DNA from: Anaerolineae bacterium
Lineage (GTDB): Bacteria > Chloroflexota > Anaerolineae > 4572-78 > J111
Direction: 5' to 3'
Assembly: GCA_023151115.1 (NCBI GenBank)
Contig: JAKLJP010000015.1
Span: 1-64,000, forward strand
DNA length: 64,000 nucleotides
The position numbers and the translations under genes were made by a program. Below the pieces are notes generated by a model that saw only the letters and a list, made by a program, of their open reading frames with translations, did not search any database and was not told the DNA's origin. Below, piece after piece: positions 9,293 through 17,084 of this stretch; position 1 is the first letter of the stretch, and the number at the start of each line of letters is the position of its first letter.

Positions 9293-10633
9293 ATGACCCA
9301 CATCCACGATCTACGCTCATTCATCCAAGTGCTGGAAGAAGCCGGCCAGCTTGTGCGCATCAAACAGCCGGTCAGCCTGACCCATGAACTAGCCGATGTC
9401 GCCGCCACCCTGGAACGCAGCGGGAGCGGCGCGCCGTTGTTTGAAAATGTAATAGGCAGCCCGTGGCCGATCTTTGCCAGTGGGGTGGCTAACCAAAAGC
9501 GGGCGGCATTGGCTCTGGGCTGCAATGAAAAAGAAGCGACCGAAGTCATGGGCCGGGTGCTCGACCCGAAAAATGGCATCCCACCGGCGCGGGTTGCAGA
9601 GGCGCAATGGCAGGCCAATATTCAAACCGGGGACAGGGTGGATGCACGCAAGCTGCCCATCCCCACCCATTCGCGGGGGGATGGCGGGCCGTTTATCACC
9701 GGCGGGGTGATTGTCAGCAAAGACCCGGTATCGGGGCGAGGCAATCTTTCTTACAACCGCATGCTGTGTACCGGCCCGGCCAGTTTTGGCTTTAATGTCA
9801 ACGAGTGGCGGCATGTCCGGGCTTTTATGGAAAACCGGCCCGACCCGGGCGCCCCGTTTCCCATCGCCATTGCCATTGGACTGGACCCGGCGATTATGAT
9901 TGGCGCGGGCGTTCGCACTGACGAGGATGAGCTGACCATTGCCGGGGCTATTCGCGGGGTGGGTGTGCCGGTCAGCCGGGGGGTGACGGTGGAGGTGGAC
10001 ATTCCGGCGGAGGCCGAAATTGTCATCGAGGGCTATGTTCACCCTTATGAGAAAAAAGGCGAGGGGCCGCTGGCCGAATTTCACGGCTATTACGGCGAAA
10101 TTTGGGAAAGTCCCACCTTTGAAGTAACAGCTATTTGCTGGCGCGACAACCCCATTTTCCAGACCATCATTCCCGGCTGGTACGAGCATATTTATATCGG
10201 CAATGTACTGCCCAGAGAGCCGCTGCTGCTGCGTTTTTTGCGTCACATTAGCCAAGAGGTCGCGGTGCATATTCCGCCCTACGGCAACGGCTTTTCGGCG
10301 ATTGTGCAGCTCAAAAAGAACAACCCCGGCCAGCCTAAAAATGTGGCGTTGGCAGCCATGACGGCCCATATCAACATCAAACAGGTGATTGTAGTAGACC
10401 CGGACGTGAACATTTATGACCCGGCCGATGTGCTGTGGGCGCTGACCAATCGAGTGGATTGGAGCCAGGACGTTTTTACCGTGCCCCACGCCCAGGGCCA
10501 CGAAATGGACCCGACGGCGGACAGCCGCGGCGTCCACACCAAGATTGGCATTGACGCCACCTACAAGCGTGAGCGCCGCGAATATGGGGAGCGGGTCAAC
10601 TATACAGTAGTGGATTTGAGTAAATATATTTGA
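9293..10633 (+). CDS. UbiD-family prenylated-FMN decarboxylase
   Basis: 446 residues, full length for UbiD-like (de)carboxylases, which use prenylated FMN to decarboxylate aromatic or alpha,beta-unsaturated acids. Recognisable segments are the N-terminal LRSFIQVLEEAGQLVRI, NLSYNRM in the flavin region, the AEFHGYYGE segment that carries catalytic acid residues in the family, and SRGVHTKIGIDATYK near the C-terminus. AGGAG precedes the ATG. No UbiX flavin prenyltransferase lies in the window, so the cofactor enzyme must be elsewhere. The substrate cannot be read from the sequence; ubiquinone synthesis is only one option in this broad family. Confidence 0.88.
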   Translation: MTHIHDLRSFIQVLEEAGQLVRIKQPVSLTHELADVAATLERSGSGAPLFENVIGSPWPIFASGVANQKRAALALGCNEKEATEVMGRVLDPKNGIPPARVAEAQWQANIQTGDRVDARKLPIPTHSRGDGGPFITGGVIVSKDPVSGRGNLSYNRMLCTGPASFGFNVNEWRHVRAFMENRPDPGAPFPIAIAIGLDPAIMIGAGVRTDEDELTIAGAIRGVGVPVSRGVTVEVDIPAEAEIVIEGYVHPYEKKGEGPLAEFHGYYGEIWESPTFEVTAICWRDNPIFQTIIPGWYEHIYIGNVLPREPLLLRFLRHISQEVAVHIPPYGNGFSAIVQLKKNNPGQPKNVALAAMTAHINIKQVIVVDPDVNIYDPADVLWALTNRVDWSQDVFTVPHAQGHEMDPTADSRGVHTKIGIDATYKRERREYGERVNYTVVDLSKYI

Positions 10634-10678
10634 TAGACCGCTGATTGTAGGCCACAGCGGTTATTAAAGAAACAAAAA

Positions 10679-10708
10679 ATCCCCTCACCATAGGAGGGGA
10701 CTTTTTTT
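10679..10708. terminator. Bidirectional terminator between ubiD-like gene and khpA
   Basis: CCCCTC (10681-10686) pairs with GAGGGG (10694-10699) around ACCATAG. There is an A-run on the left and a T-run on the right, so it can serve both converging genes. Confidence 0.85.
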
Positions 10709-10726
10709 GGTTTGGACACGTCAGCT

Positions 10727-10963
10727 TTAGACAATTTCCAGGTTGACTCTTTTACCATCCTTAGCGGCGCTGGTGCGCAACAGGGTACGCATGGCGTTTG
10801 CTACTCGGCCTTCTTTCCCGATGATTCGACCCATATCATCGGGATCAACGCTGAGTTCAAGGACAATCATAGAAGCACCTTCAACCTCTTCAACCTTGAC
10901 CTGGTCGGAGTTATTGACGACGGCGCGTGCCATTTGGAGCGTTAGATCTTTTAGTTGTCCCAT
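10727..10963 (-). CDS. khpA: KH-domain RNA-binding protein KhpA
   Basis: 78 residues, the normal size for KhpA, a single KH-domain protein that in other bacteria pairs with KhpB/Jag and binds RNA. The diagnostic loop is GRIIGKEGR, with GKEG at residues 49-52. The C-terminal RVNLEIV completes the fold. In many genomes the gene sits beside rpsP and rimM; here it stands alone between a ubiD-like gene and an oxidoreductase. It has its own promoter upstream (11013-11041). Confidence 0.9.
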   Translation of the reverse strand: MGQLKDLTLQMARAVVNNSDQVKVEEVEGASMIVLELSVDPDDMGRIIGKEGRVANAMRTLLRTSAAKDGKRVNLEIV

Positions 10964-11012
10964 TTTTCGAACCTCCCAATTCGAAATTTGTAATAGCTTG
11001 TTTCACCAAAAA

Positions 11013-11041
11013 AGTATATCAGGTTTGAGGGATTGGGTCAA
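11013..11041 (-). promoter_or_regulatory. Sigma-70-type promoter for khpA
   Basis: On the minus strand TTGACC (-35) and TATACT (-10) are separated by 17 bp, upstream of khpA. Confidence 0.6.
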
Positions 11042-11202
11042 TATAGCCTGTCCCCCCCAATAGTACTAAGCAAAACTCAGGATATATTTCACAAGCAAAG
11101 GGAGTTGTTGAAGGAACTTAATAATGGGCCGATATTATTGTCCGCTTCAGTGTCCATAGTTTTGCTTATTAAGTAAGAGTAGGTATATCATACCAGAATT
11201 AT

Positions 11203-11230
11203 TTGTCAAATTATCTTTACCATTTATAAA
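11203..11230 (+). promoter_or_regulatory. Possible promoter for the Gfo/Idh/MocA gene
   Basis: TTGTCA and TATAAA are 16 bp apart. The -10 box ends 14 nt before the ATG, so the transcript would have almost no leader, which fits the absence of a Shine-Dalgarno. Confidence 0.45.
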
Positions 11231-11244
11231 GGTGCTTTCCACTT

Positions 11245-12318
11245 ATGAGTAGATCTCCCTTAAAAGTAGGGGTGGTTGGCGCGGGTATTGGCCGCCACCA
11301 TCTGGCCGGATATCGTGCTTTGCCGGATGATGTTGAGGTAGTGGCTTTATGCGATACAAACGAAGCCCGCCTGAACGAAATCGGCAGTATGTATAATGTG
11401 CCGCGTTACTTTACCGATTACAACGAGCTGTTTGCTTCGGGTGAAATTGAGGCGGTGAGCGTTTGCCTGCCCAACAGTTTACACGCGCCTGTATCTATCG
11501 CTGCCCTGGAAGCAGGTTTGCACGTGCTGTGTGAAAAACCACTGGCCGAAAATTTGGTCTCCGGCCAAAAAATTGCCGCCGCGGCGGTGCAAGCCCCCGG
11601 CAAATTTATGATCTGTTTTAACCGCCGCTACCGGCTGGATGTGCAATGGATGAAACAGGTTTTACGGGAGAATGTGCTGGGCCGGATTTATCACGTTAAA
11701 GCCGGCTGGGTCCGTGAGACCGGTATTCCCGGTTGGGGGGGCTGGTTTTTGAATAAGGACATTGCCGGCGGCGGCCCTTTGATTGATTTGGGAGTCCACA
11801 TACTCGATGCGGTCATGTGGCTGCTGGATTACCCCGCTCCGTTGACCGTGACCGGAGCGACTCAGGCCAATTTTGGCCCGCACAGCGCCAAAACCTGGCA
11901 GGCTTCGCCAACCCCACCGCCATACACGGTGGAAGATTCGGCTACAGCCTATATTCGCCTGAGCGGAGATGTCACCTTAAATTTAGAAACGAGCTGGGCC
12001 TCGCATGCCAGGCCGGGGATGGATGACTTTTTTATTACCCTGATGGGTACCGAGGGAACGCTTGAACTGTATGTCGCCAACTACGCCACCGAGAATACGC
12101 TGACCCTCTATACCGAGGTCGCCGGCAAGCCGGTTGTCACCCGGCCTGCCGTGAAGGTATCTCGTTCTGATCACGAATATGCTATTGCGGAGTTTGTCAA
12201 GTGTATTAAAGAGGATACCCCCCCCACTGCTTCGGTGGAGCAGGGGTTGACCATCATGCAAATGATTGAGGCGATTTATCAATCGGCGGCCGTGGGGCGA
12301 GAAGTAGTTTTAACTTAA
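11245..12318 (+). CDS. Gfo/Idh/MocA-family NAD(P)-dependent oxidoreductase
   Basis: 357 residues. The N-terminal Rossmann domain starts with VGVVGAGIGRHHLAGYR and contains the CEKPLA motif, whose Lys is catalytic in the family. The C-terminal alpha/beta domain includes GGGPLIDLGVHILDAVMWLL, with the conserved Asp and His of the substrate site. Members oxidise sugars, inositols or related polyols with NAD(P). Nothing nearby indicates the substrate. The 3' end overlaps the converging PP2C gene by 9 nt. Confidence 0.88.
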   Translation: MSRSPLKVGVVGAGIGRHHLAGYRALPDDVEVVALCDTNEARLNEIGSMYNVPRYFTDYNELFASGEIEAVSVCLPNSLHAPVSIAALEAGLHVLCEKPLAENLVSGQKIAAAAVQAPGKFMICFNRRYRLDVQWMKQVLRENVLGRIYHVKAGWVRETGIPGWGGWFLNKDIAGGGPLIDLGVHILDAVMWLLDYPAPLTVTGATQANFGPHSAKTWQASPTPPPYTVEDSATAYIRLSGDVTLNLETSWASHARPGMDDFFITLMGTEGTLELYVANYATENTLTLYTEVAGKPVVTRPAVKVSRSDHEYAIAEFVKCIKEDTPPTASVEQGLTIMQMIEAIYQSAAVGREVVLT

Positions 12319-13173
12319 ACGAACGGCGGGTAAAGAGGGATGGGTATCATCCAAATCGGGGTTACTGGCAGCCGGTTTGTGATTAAAAACGTAGATAATA
12401 ATAGCAGTGATATTATCCGCGCCGCCGGAAGCATTGGCCTTATCAATCAACTGCCGGGCGGCTTCAAAAGGCGAGGACGACTGTTGTAGCACCTGTTTTA
12501 TCTCCGGTTCGGTCACTTCCCCCCATAAGCCATCGCTGCACAAAATAACCACGTCGCCGGCCTGGAGGGTTTCGCTGGAGATGTGAATCTCTACGTCGCT
12601 GCCCTGTCCCAGGGCTTGATAAAGTACATTGCGGCGGGGATGGGTCAGCGCCTCTTCTTCGCTAATTTTGCCCATCTCGACCAGGCGGCGAACGAGGGAA
12701 TGGTCTTTGCTCAATTGGCGCAGTTGGTTATCGCGCAGCAGATAAGCCCGCGAGTCGCCCACGTTCATGGCGACCAGGGAGTCTTCGTACAAAACGGCGG
12801 CGACGACCGTTGTACCGCCGCCCTCCGTGGCATTTAAAACCTGGCTGTTGGCCTTTTCGATGGCATTGCTCAGGGCTTCGCTAATGGCCTCAACCGGGTC
12901 TTGTCCTTCCAGGGGAGTCACCGCCGTATAATACTCCGAGTTGACCGTTTCAATGGTCACGGCTGAGGCCACTTCTCCTTTTTGGTGGCCGCCCATGCCA
13001 TCGGCTAAAACATAAAGATAACCCTTGCTGGCTAACGTGCCGGCATCGGCATCCATGGGCAGTTTGTAGGCATCTTCGTTATGCTCCCGAATCATGCCTG
13101 TATTGGTTAGTCCGGCATAGCGAAAATAAAGCACCGGTTTTGCAGACTCTGGATTTTGTGTCTCTTCAGGCAA
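12310..13173 (-). CDS. PP2C-family Ser/Thr protein phosphatase
   Basis: 287 residues of a stand-alone bacterial PP2C (Stp/PrpC type). Metal-binding motifs are complete: GMIREHNEDAYKLP, VLADGMGGHQKGEVAS, MNVGDSRAYLLRD, LCSDGLWGEVTE and GGADNITAIIIYV. I set the start at TTG 13173 because GGGAGGC lies just upstream; an upstream ATG at 13224 has no ribosome-binding site and would add an odd 17-residue extension. Such phosphatases usually reverse Hanks-type kinases, but no such kinase is in the window. Confidence 0.87.
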   Translation of the reverse strand: MPEETQNPESAKPVLYFRYAGLTNTGMIREHNEDAYKLPMDADAGTLASKGYLYVLADGMGGHQKGEVASAVTIETVNSEYYTAVTPLEGQDPVEAISEALSNAIEKANSQVLNATEGGGTTVVAAVLYEDSLVAMNVGDSRAYLLRDNQLRQLSKDHSLVRRLVEMGKISEEEALTHPRRNVLYQALGQGSDVEIHISSETLQAGDVVILCSDGLWGEVTEPEIKQVLQQSSSPFEAARQLIDKANASGGADNITAIIIYVFNHKPAASNPDLDDTHPSLPAVRLS

Positions 13174-13314
13174 CGTGAGTCGCCTCCCTATGGCTAATGG
13201 TATCAAAAGCGCAGCCAAACACACCGCACTACTGCGTGCTATTATAACGCTTTTTGCTCCAAATTTCCAGCCATACTTTTGGTTTGTTGATGAGAGTCAA
13301 GTTTAAGGATTTTG

Positions 13315-13343
13315 TAGACAGAGGTTCTATCTTAGATTATAAT
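13315..13343 (+). promoter_or_regulatory. Sigma-70-type promoter
   Basis: TAGACA and a perfect TATAAT are separated by 17 bp, about 55 nt upstream of the ATG at 13401. Confidence 0.62.
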
Positions 13344-13400
13344 ACTAGGGCTAAGCTAAAAAAGCAAGGCGAAAAATTGTCCGGTTAAGGAGATTAAACC

Positions 13401-14204
13401 ATGAAAGATAAAACCAACTTGCCTCCGTTGCCCCGTCGTACTGTGAAATACGTGGTCAATCCTGAGGAGATGAATGAGGCCGCGGCGCGGGGGATGCTTA
13501 GCAATCCGGTCTATGTTGGTGTGCCTCCGTATAATCGAGTAGTCTCTGACGAGGCATGGATTCGAGCGGCGGTCAAATTGATTGAAGAGGATGGCGCGGA
13601 ACAATTTCTGGTTAACTTGTTGTACATGTTACGGGTCAGCATGGTAGATGCAGTGCCCGATGAAGCTATTCCCCATGATTACGATGGCCCCTGGCCTGAC
13701 GACATGGAGGATGAGTATGAAGCGGATGATGAGGTGGAGGATTTCAGCGAGACGCCTTCGCCCTGGCATAATCCGATGGAAGGGCTGGTTTTTTGCTCGC
13801 ACGATGACCTGCCCATGATCCTGATGGACGGCGAATTTGTGTGCGTGGGTGAATACTTATATGCCCATCTCGAAAATGCCCCGGTCACAGATTTGCTGAC
13901 GGACCCGGTTTTGACCCTGGTCTTCCAAAACGGTCACACCCTGCCCCTCCTGTGCCCCGATTGCGGCGACTCGCTGCACGTAAAGGACCAAGGCGCGCTG
14001 CTGGACAGCATCAACGGCTTGACCATCGTGGCCCTGGAGTGGGATGATGAAAACGATGAGCTGATTATTGAGTTTGGCTATCCCGACAGCAGCGATGAAG
14101 AGGAACCGGAAACCCTGGAAACTCTGGCCATTCACCTCAATTCAGCCCGCGGGCTGACCTGCCCCCACCAAACCTTGTGGCACGAAGAGAATGAAGAAGT
14201 TTAA
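13401..14204 (+). CDS. Acidic protein of unknown function with Cys motifs
   Basis: 267 residues, not recognised. AAGGAG lies 9 nt before the ATG and a good promoter and terminator bracket the gene, so it is a well-defined single-gene unit. The protein is very acidic, with an Asp/Glu cluster around residues 90-120 and another near 230. Possible metal ligands are FCSHDD (about 133), LCPDCGDSLH (about 185-195) and CPHQTLWH near the C-terminus, together suggesting a zinc site. No signal peptide or membrane segment is seen. It is probably cytoplasmic. Confidence 0.75.
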   Translation: MKDKTNLPPLPRRTVKYVVNPEEMNEAAARGMLSNPVYVGVPPYNRVVSDEAWIRAAVKLIEEDGAEQFLVNLLYMLRVSMVDAVPDEAIPHDYDGPWPDDMEDEYEADDEVEDFSETPSPWHNPMEGLVFCSHDDLPMILMDGEFVCVGEYLYAHLENAPVTDLLTDPVLTLVFQNGHTLPLLCPDCGDSLHVKDQGALLDSINGLTIVALEWDDENDELIIEFGYPDSSDEEEPETLETLAIHLNSARGLTCPHQTLWHEENEEV

Positions 14205-14220
14205 GCTAAAAACTCATTTC

Positions 14221-14253
14221 AAACCTATCAGGTCTGCCAGACCTGATAGGTTT
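14221..14253. repeat. Perfect 16-bp palindrome with 1-nt loop
   Basis: AAACCTATCAGGTCTG (14221-14236) is followed by one C and its exact reverse complement (14238-14253). It lies just before the terminator. With such a small loop it is more likely a mobile palindromic repeat than a normal transcript hairpin. Confidence 0.8.
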
Positions 14254-14269
14254 CGGATAGGTTCTCACA

Positions 14270-14303
14270 GCCGGGACGGAGGCAATCTCCGTCCCGGCTT
14301 TTT
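14270..14303 (+). terminator. Strong Rho-independent terminator
   Basis: GCCGGGACGGA (14270-14280) pairs perfectly with TCCGTCCCGGC (14288-14298) around a 7-nt loop and is followed by five T. Confidence 0.88.
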
Positions 14304-14340
14304 AGTAGTTTTCATTTTTAACTTGTAACAAAGATGAACC

Positions 14341-14430
14341 ATGTCATTTCGAGGAGGAACGAGGAGAAATCCCTGAGATGTACACTGGCAAAGTGAGTCT
14401 GTAGGGATTTCTCCCTTCGGTCGAAATGAC
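14341..14430. repeat. TGTCATTTCGA-family inverted repeat, copy 1
   Basis: ATGTCATTTCGAGG at the left end is mirrored by TCGAAATGAC at the right. The inner part includes GAGAAATCCC / GGGATTTCTC arms. The same ends recur at 30809-30935 and 53556-53686. Confidence 0.75.
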
Positions 14431-14585
14431 ACGCTCTCCTTGAAAATAATAGCTTAATTTCGAAGATAACTTTAATGCCTATCTTACCCTTTTGCCCATG
14501 CCCCTACTTTATGCTATAAAATGGGGCGTGCTCTCCTCCGGCTGGACCGCTCTGGGGAAAACAACCGCAGAAAGCCAACCTTGAT

Positions 14586-15416
14586 ATGGCAGACGAGCCA
14601 ATTTTTTATATTAGCCGGCGCCGGCGTGTGGCCGCCTGGTCAGTTCACCTCTTTACCGCCAGCGGCGGCGTTTTTGGTCTGCTTACTTTTTATGCCATCT
14701 ACCTGCAACAGTATGTGCTGGCGTTTTGGTTTATGGGCGCAGCAATTCTGGTTGATTCTGTGGATGGCGTATTGGCCCGGCGCGCCCAAACCAAAGTGGC
14801 TGCCCCCCGCGTGGATGGGGCGCTGCTGGACAACATTCTGGACTACGTTAATTATGTCACCGCGCCGGCTTTCTTTTTGTTGGTCAGCGGGATGCTGCCG
14901 CCCATCTGGGATATCGTGGGGACCAGCGCGATTATGCTGGCCTCAGCTTACCAGTTTACCCAGCCCGAAGCCAAAACCGAGGACCACTTTTTTAAGGGTT
15001 TTCCCAGTTATTGGAATATCATCGTCTTCTATCTTTTTTTCTGGCAAACGCCGCCCTGGGCCAATTTGGTCATTGTGTTGGTGCTGGTAGTACTGGTTTT
15101 TGTGCCGATTAAATACGTCTACCCTTCGCGGATGGACTACCTGACCCACAACCGCTGGCTTCGCCGGGCCATGCTGGTGGCCACCCTGTTGTGGGGAGTG
15201 GCTACGGCGGCCCTGCTGTGGCTGTACCCTGAAACCAACTCCGCCTTGGTCATCCTCTCTATCTTGTACGCCATCATTTATATTGTCCTCAGCGTTTATC
15301 GTACCTTTCGCCCCATCGAGCCGCTGCCGCGCGGCCCCCGGCGCAACGTTATCGCCGAACGGCTGGAGCATCTCCGCAAGCTGCGTCAGCGCCGCTGGCC
15401 TTTCCGCCGCCGGTGA
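14586..15416 (+). CDS. CDP-alcohol phosphatidyltransferase, phosphatidylcholine-synthase-like
   Basis: 276 residues with about seven to eight membrane helices. The CDP-alcohol motif D-G-x2-A-R-...-G-x3-D-x3-D is present as DSVDGVLARR followed by DGALLDNILDYVNY. The spacing and the DNxLDYxxY ending resemble bacterial phosphatidylcholine synthase (Pcs), which condenses CDP-diacylglycerol with choline, more than PgsA or PssA. The substrate assignment is by resemblance only. A choline-kinase-like gene lies 28 kb away (43591-44502). The ribosome-binding site is weak. Confidence 0.72.
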   Translation: MADEPIFYISRRRRVAAWSVHLFTASGGVFGLLTFYAIYLQQYVLAFWFMGAAILVDSVDGVLARRAQTKVAAPRVDGALLDNILDYVNYVTAPAFFLLVSGMLPPIWDIVGTSAIMLASAYQFTQPEAKTEDHFFKGFPSYWNIIVFYLFFWQTPPWANLVIVLVLVVLVFVPIKYVYPSRMDYLTHNRWLRRAMLVATLLWGVATAALLWLYPETNSALVILSILYAIIYIVLSVYRTFRPIEPLPRGPRRNVIAERLEHLRKLRQRRWPFRRR

Positions 15417-15420
15417 TTTA

Positions 15421-15476
15421 GAGATTGGAGATTGGAGATTATTCACCGGAATCTTCAATCTCTAATCTCCAATCTC
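15421..15476. repeat. GAGATTGGAGATT-type inverted repeat between convergent genes
   Basis: Three tandem GAGATTGG-like units (15421-15440) are mirrored by AATCTCCAATCTC (15464-15476) around ATTCACCGG. It fills the whole gap between two converging genes and may double as a terminator stem. Related units occur at 39619-39670, 46052-46083 and inside the gene at 60562. Confidence 0.7.
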
Positions 15477-15479
15477 TCC

Positions 15480-17066
15480 TTACCAATTATCCAATCGCTG
15501 GCACAACATCGAGGCCGCCAGATAGGCGTGGCGCTTTTTAGGCACGGCCACGTGACGCAGGCAAATCATGGCTAACGATTGCAGCAAGAGACCCTGGTAG
15601 TAATCGCGCATCTCCGCCCGCCGCCCTCCGGCCAGCCGCCCGGCCATCTGGCGCAAGCCCTGGATGACCTCAAACGCTTTTCTTAATTCTCCACTCCGAA
15701 AGGTGGGCAAGGTTGGCATATCGCCAAAATAGCGGGTGCTCAAGAGCGCCTGCTCAAATACCTGGAGGCTGGGTAAATCGGCCACATCGAGCAGGACAAA
15801 CTTGATATCGGCCTCCAACTCGATGAAATCGCGGAACAAATGGCCCGGCCCGCTGCGATAAAAATCTATCAACCAGGCTTTGTGGCCGGGGTCAAGCAGG
15901 ACGTTCTGGCTGTGCAGGTCGCCGTGGGTCGGGGCCAGCGCTACCTGGGTAATCAACCGGGGATGGCGGCGAAACCACTCGATGGGATTGGCGATGGGCC
16001 GCTTGAGTTCCGGCACCAGCGGGTGCGTGTCGCCGGCCCAGGTATCCAGCCCGGCCCCGTGCAGCGCATTTTCCAGTCGAGTTATCGTCAGTTTCAAAGG
16101 CTGGGCGTACAACTCAATCAGGTCATAATCCTGCTTGGTTTCGCGGTTCTCGTACCAATGGCGGCAAGTTTTGGTAAAAAGGTCCTCCAGGGCGCGCAGG
16201 ATTTTGTGCGCCGTTTGTTGGAGGTAAAACGTGCCAAAGTCTACACACTCCTCCAGGGGCGTGCCGACCAGACTGTAGATAATGCCGCCCAATAAATGGG
16301 TTCTGGCCCTTTCTTTGAGCAGGGTGTGACGGTAGCCGTCCAGGTAGCCTTCGACATATTGATTGTAATTTCTGTCCTCAACCTCGATCATTTTGCGCCC
16401 GGCCAGCTTGACCACCACCGGCGCGGCTCGCCCGCCTCGTTCGCGGGGCTGCACTTTTAACACCACCGCCCCGCTGGGTGAAGAGGAAGAGGAATGGACT
16501 CGATTGGCCGGGATAAGAGGGGTTATCACAATCTCGTCAGCGTCGTGGAACAGCTTGCACAGCAGCTCCTCGATCTCGGCTTGCATAATGTCAGGAGCGG
16601 GTTTGTCGCCTAATTCGATGTGATGAGCCACCTCCTCCACCCGAATTCCTTCCCATCGAATCGAAAGGTCAAAATTGATTTTGACTTCACTGGCATAAGC
16701 CTGGGCCAGGGCTTCCAGCAGACCACCCGGCAGCTCATCTTTGCCCACAAATTTATAAGCGACATTATAACTGCCGCGCACTACCGGCACACTGGGGTAG
16801 GCGGTCACCACAATTTTGACAATGAGCGGGTCGAGCTGCCGGGCCAGAGTCAAGCCGCTGGTATCATCCCGATCGGGGTCGTTTTCCATACGCACATCCA
16901 GAACGGCCACATGGACTCGTTCGCGGGCAGCCAGGGCCATGGCTTCAAAGCGGTTGCCGGTGGCAAAAACGATATAACCTCTCGCCTGCAACAGCAGCGC
17001 CACCGAGTCGCGAAAATCAGGGTCGTTGTCCACCACCAGAACGCGGCGAGGTCGAGCAGGTATCAT
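15480..17066 (-). CDS. Response-regulator receiver fused to an APH-like phosphotransferase
   Basis: 528 residues. An N-terminal receiver (about 1-130) keeps the acidic pocket (VVDND), phospho-acceptor Asp (VLDVRME), Thr (VTAYPS) and Lys (KFVGKDE). The rest is a kinase-like domain: VVVKLAG (about 215) could supply the nucleotide-binding Lys, and THGDLHSQNVLLD followed by AWLIDFYR gives the catalytic Asp/Asn and metal Asp of the aminoglycoside-phosphotransferase/choline-kinase fold. The start is ATG 17066 with GGAGAC upstream. It is the last gene of a three-gene operon, 18 nt after the receiver-GAF kinase. It has no DNA-binding domain. The target is unknown: small molecule or protein. Confidence 0.82.
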   Translation of the reverse strand: MIPARPRRVLVVDNDPDFRDSVALLLQARGYIVFATGNRFEAMALAARERVHVAVLDVRMENDPDRDDTSGLTLARQLDPLIVKIVVTAYPSVPVVRGSYNVAYKFVGKDELPGGLLEALAQAYASEVKINFDLSIRWEGIRVEEVAHHIELGDKPAPDIMQAEIEELLCKLFHDADEIVITPLIPANRVHSSSSSPSGAVVLKVQPRERGGRAAPVVVKLAGRKMIEVEDRNYNQYVEGYLDGYRHTLLKERARTHLLGGIIYSLVGTPLEECVDFGTFYLQQTAHKILRALEDLFTKTCRHWYENRETKQDYDLIELYAQPLKLTITRLENALHGAGLDTWAGDTHPLVPELKRPIANPIEWFRRHPRLITQVALAPTHGDLHSQNVLLDPGHKAWLIDFYRSGPGHLFRDFIELEADIKFVLLDVADLPSLQVFEQALLSTRYFGDMPTLPTFRSGELRKAFEVIQGLRQMAGRLAGGRRAEMRDYYQGLLLQSLAMICLRHVAVPKKRHAYLAASMLCQRLDNW

Positions 17067-17084
17067 AATCTGTCTCCACAAAAT

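Noticed and set aside
8583..10633. Toxin-antitoxin pair and ubiD as one functional unit
   Set aside because: The short gap may mean readthrough, but the UbiD-like gene has its own ribosome-binding site and no known link to such pairs.
14521..15090. 189-codon plus-strand frame overlapping the phosphatidyltransferase
   Set aside because: It is a frame shadow; the CDP-alcohol motif lies in the other frame.
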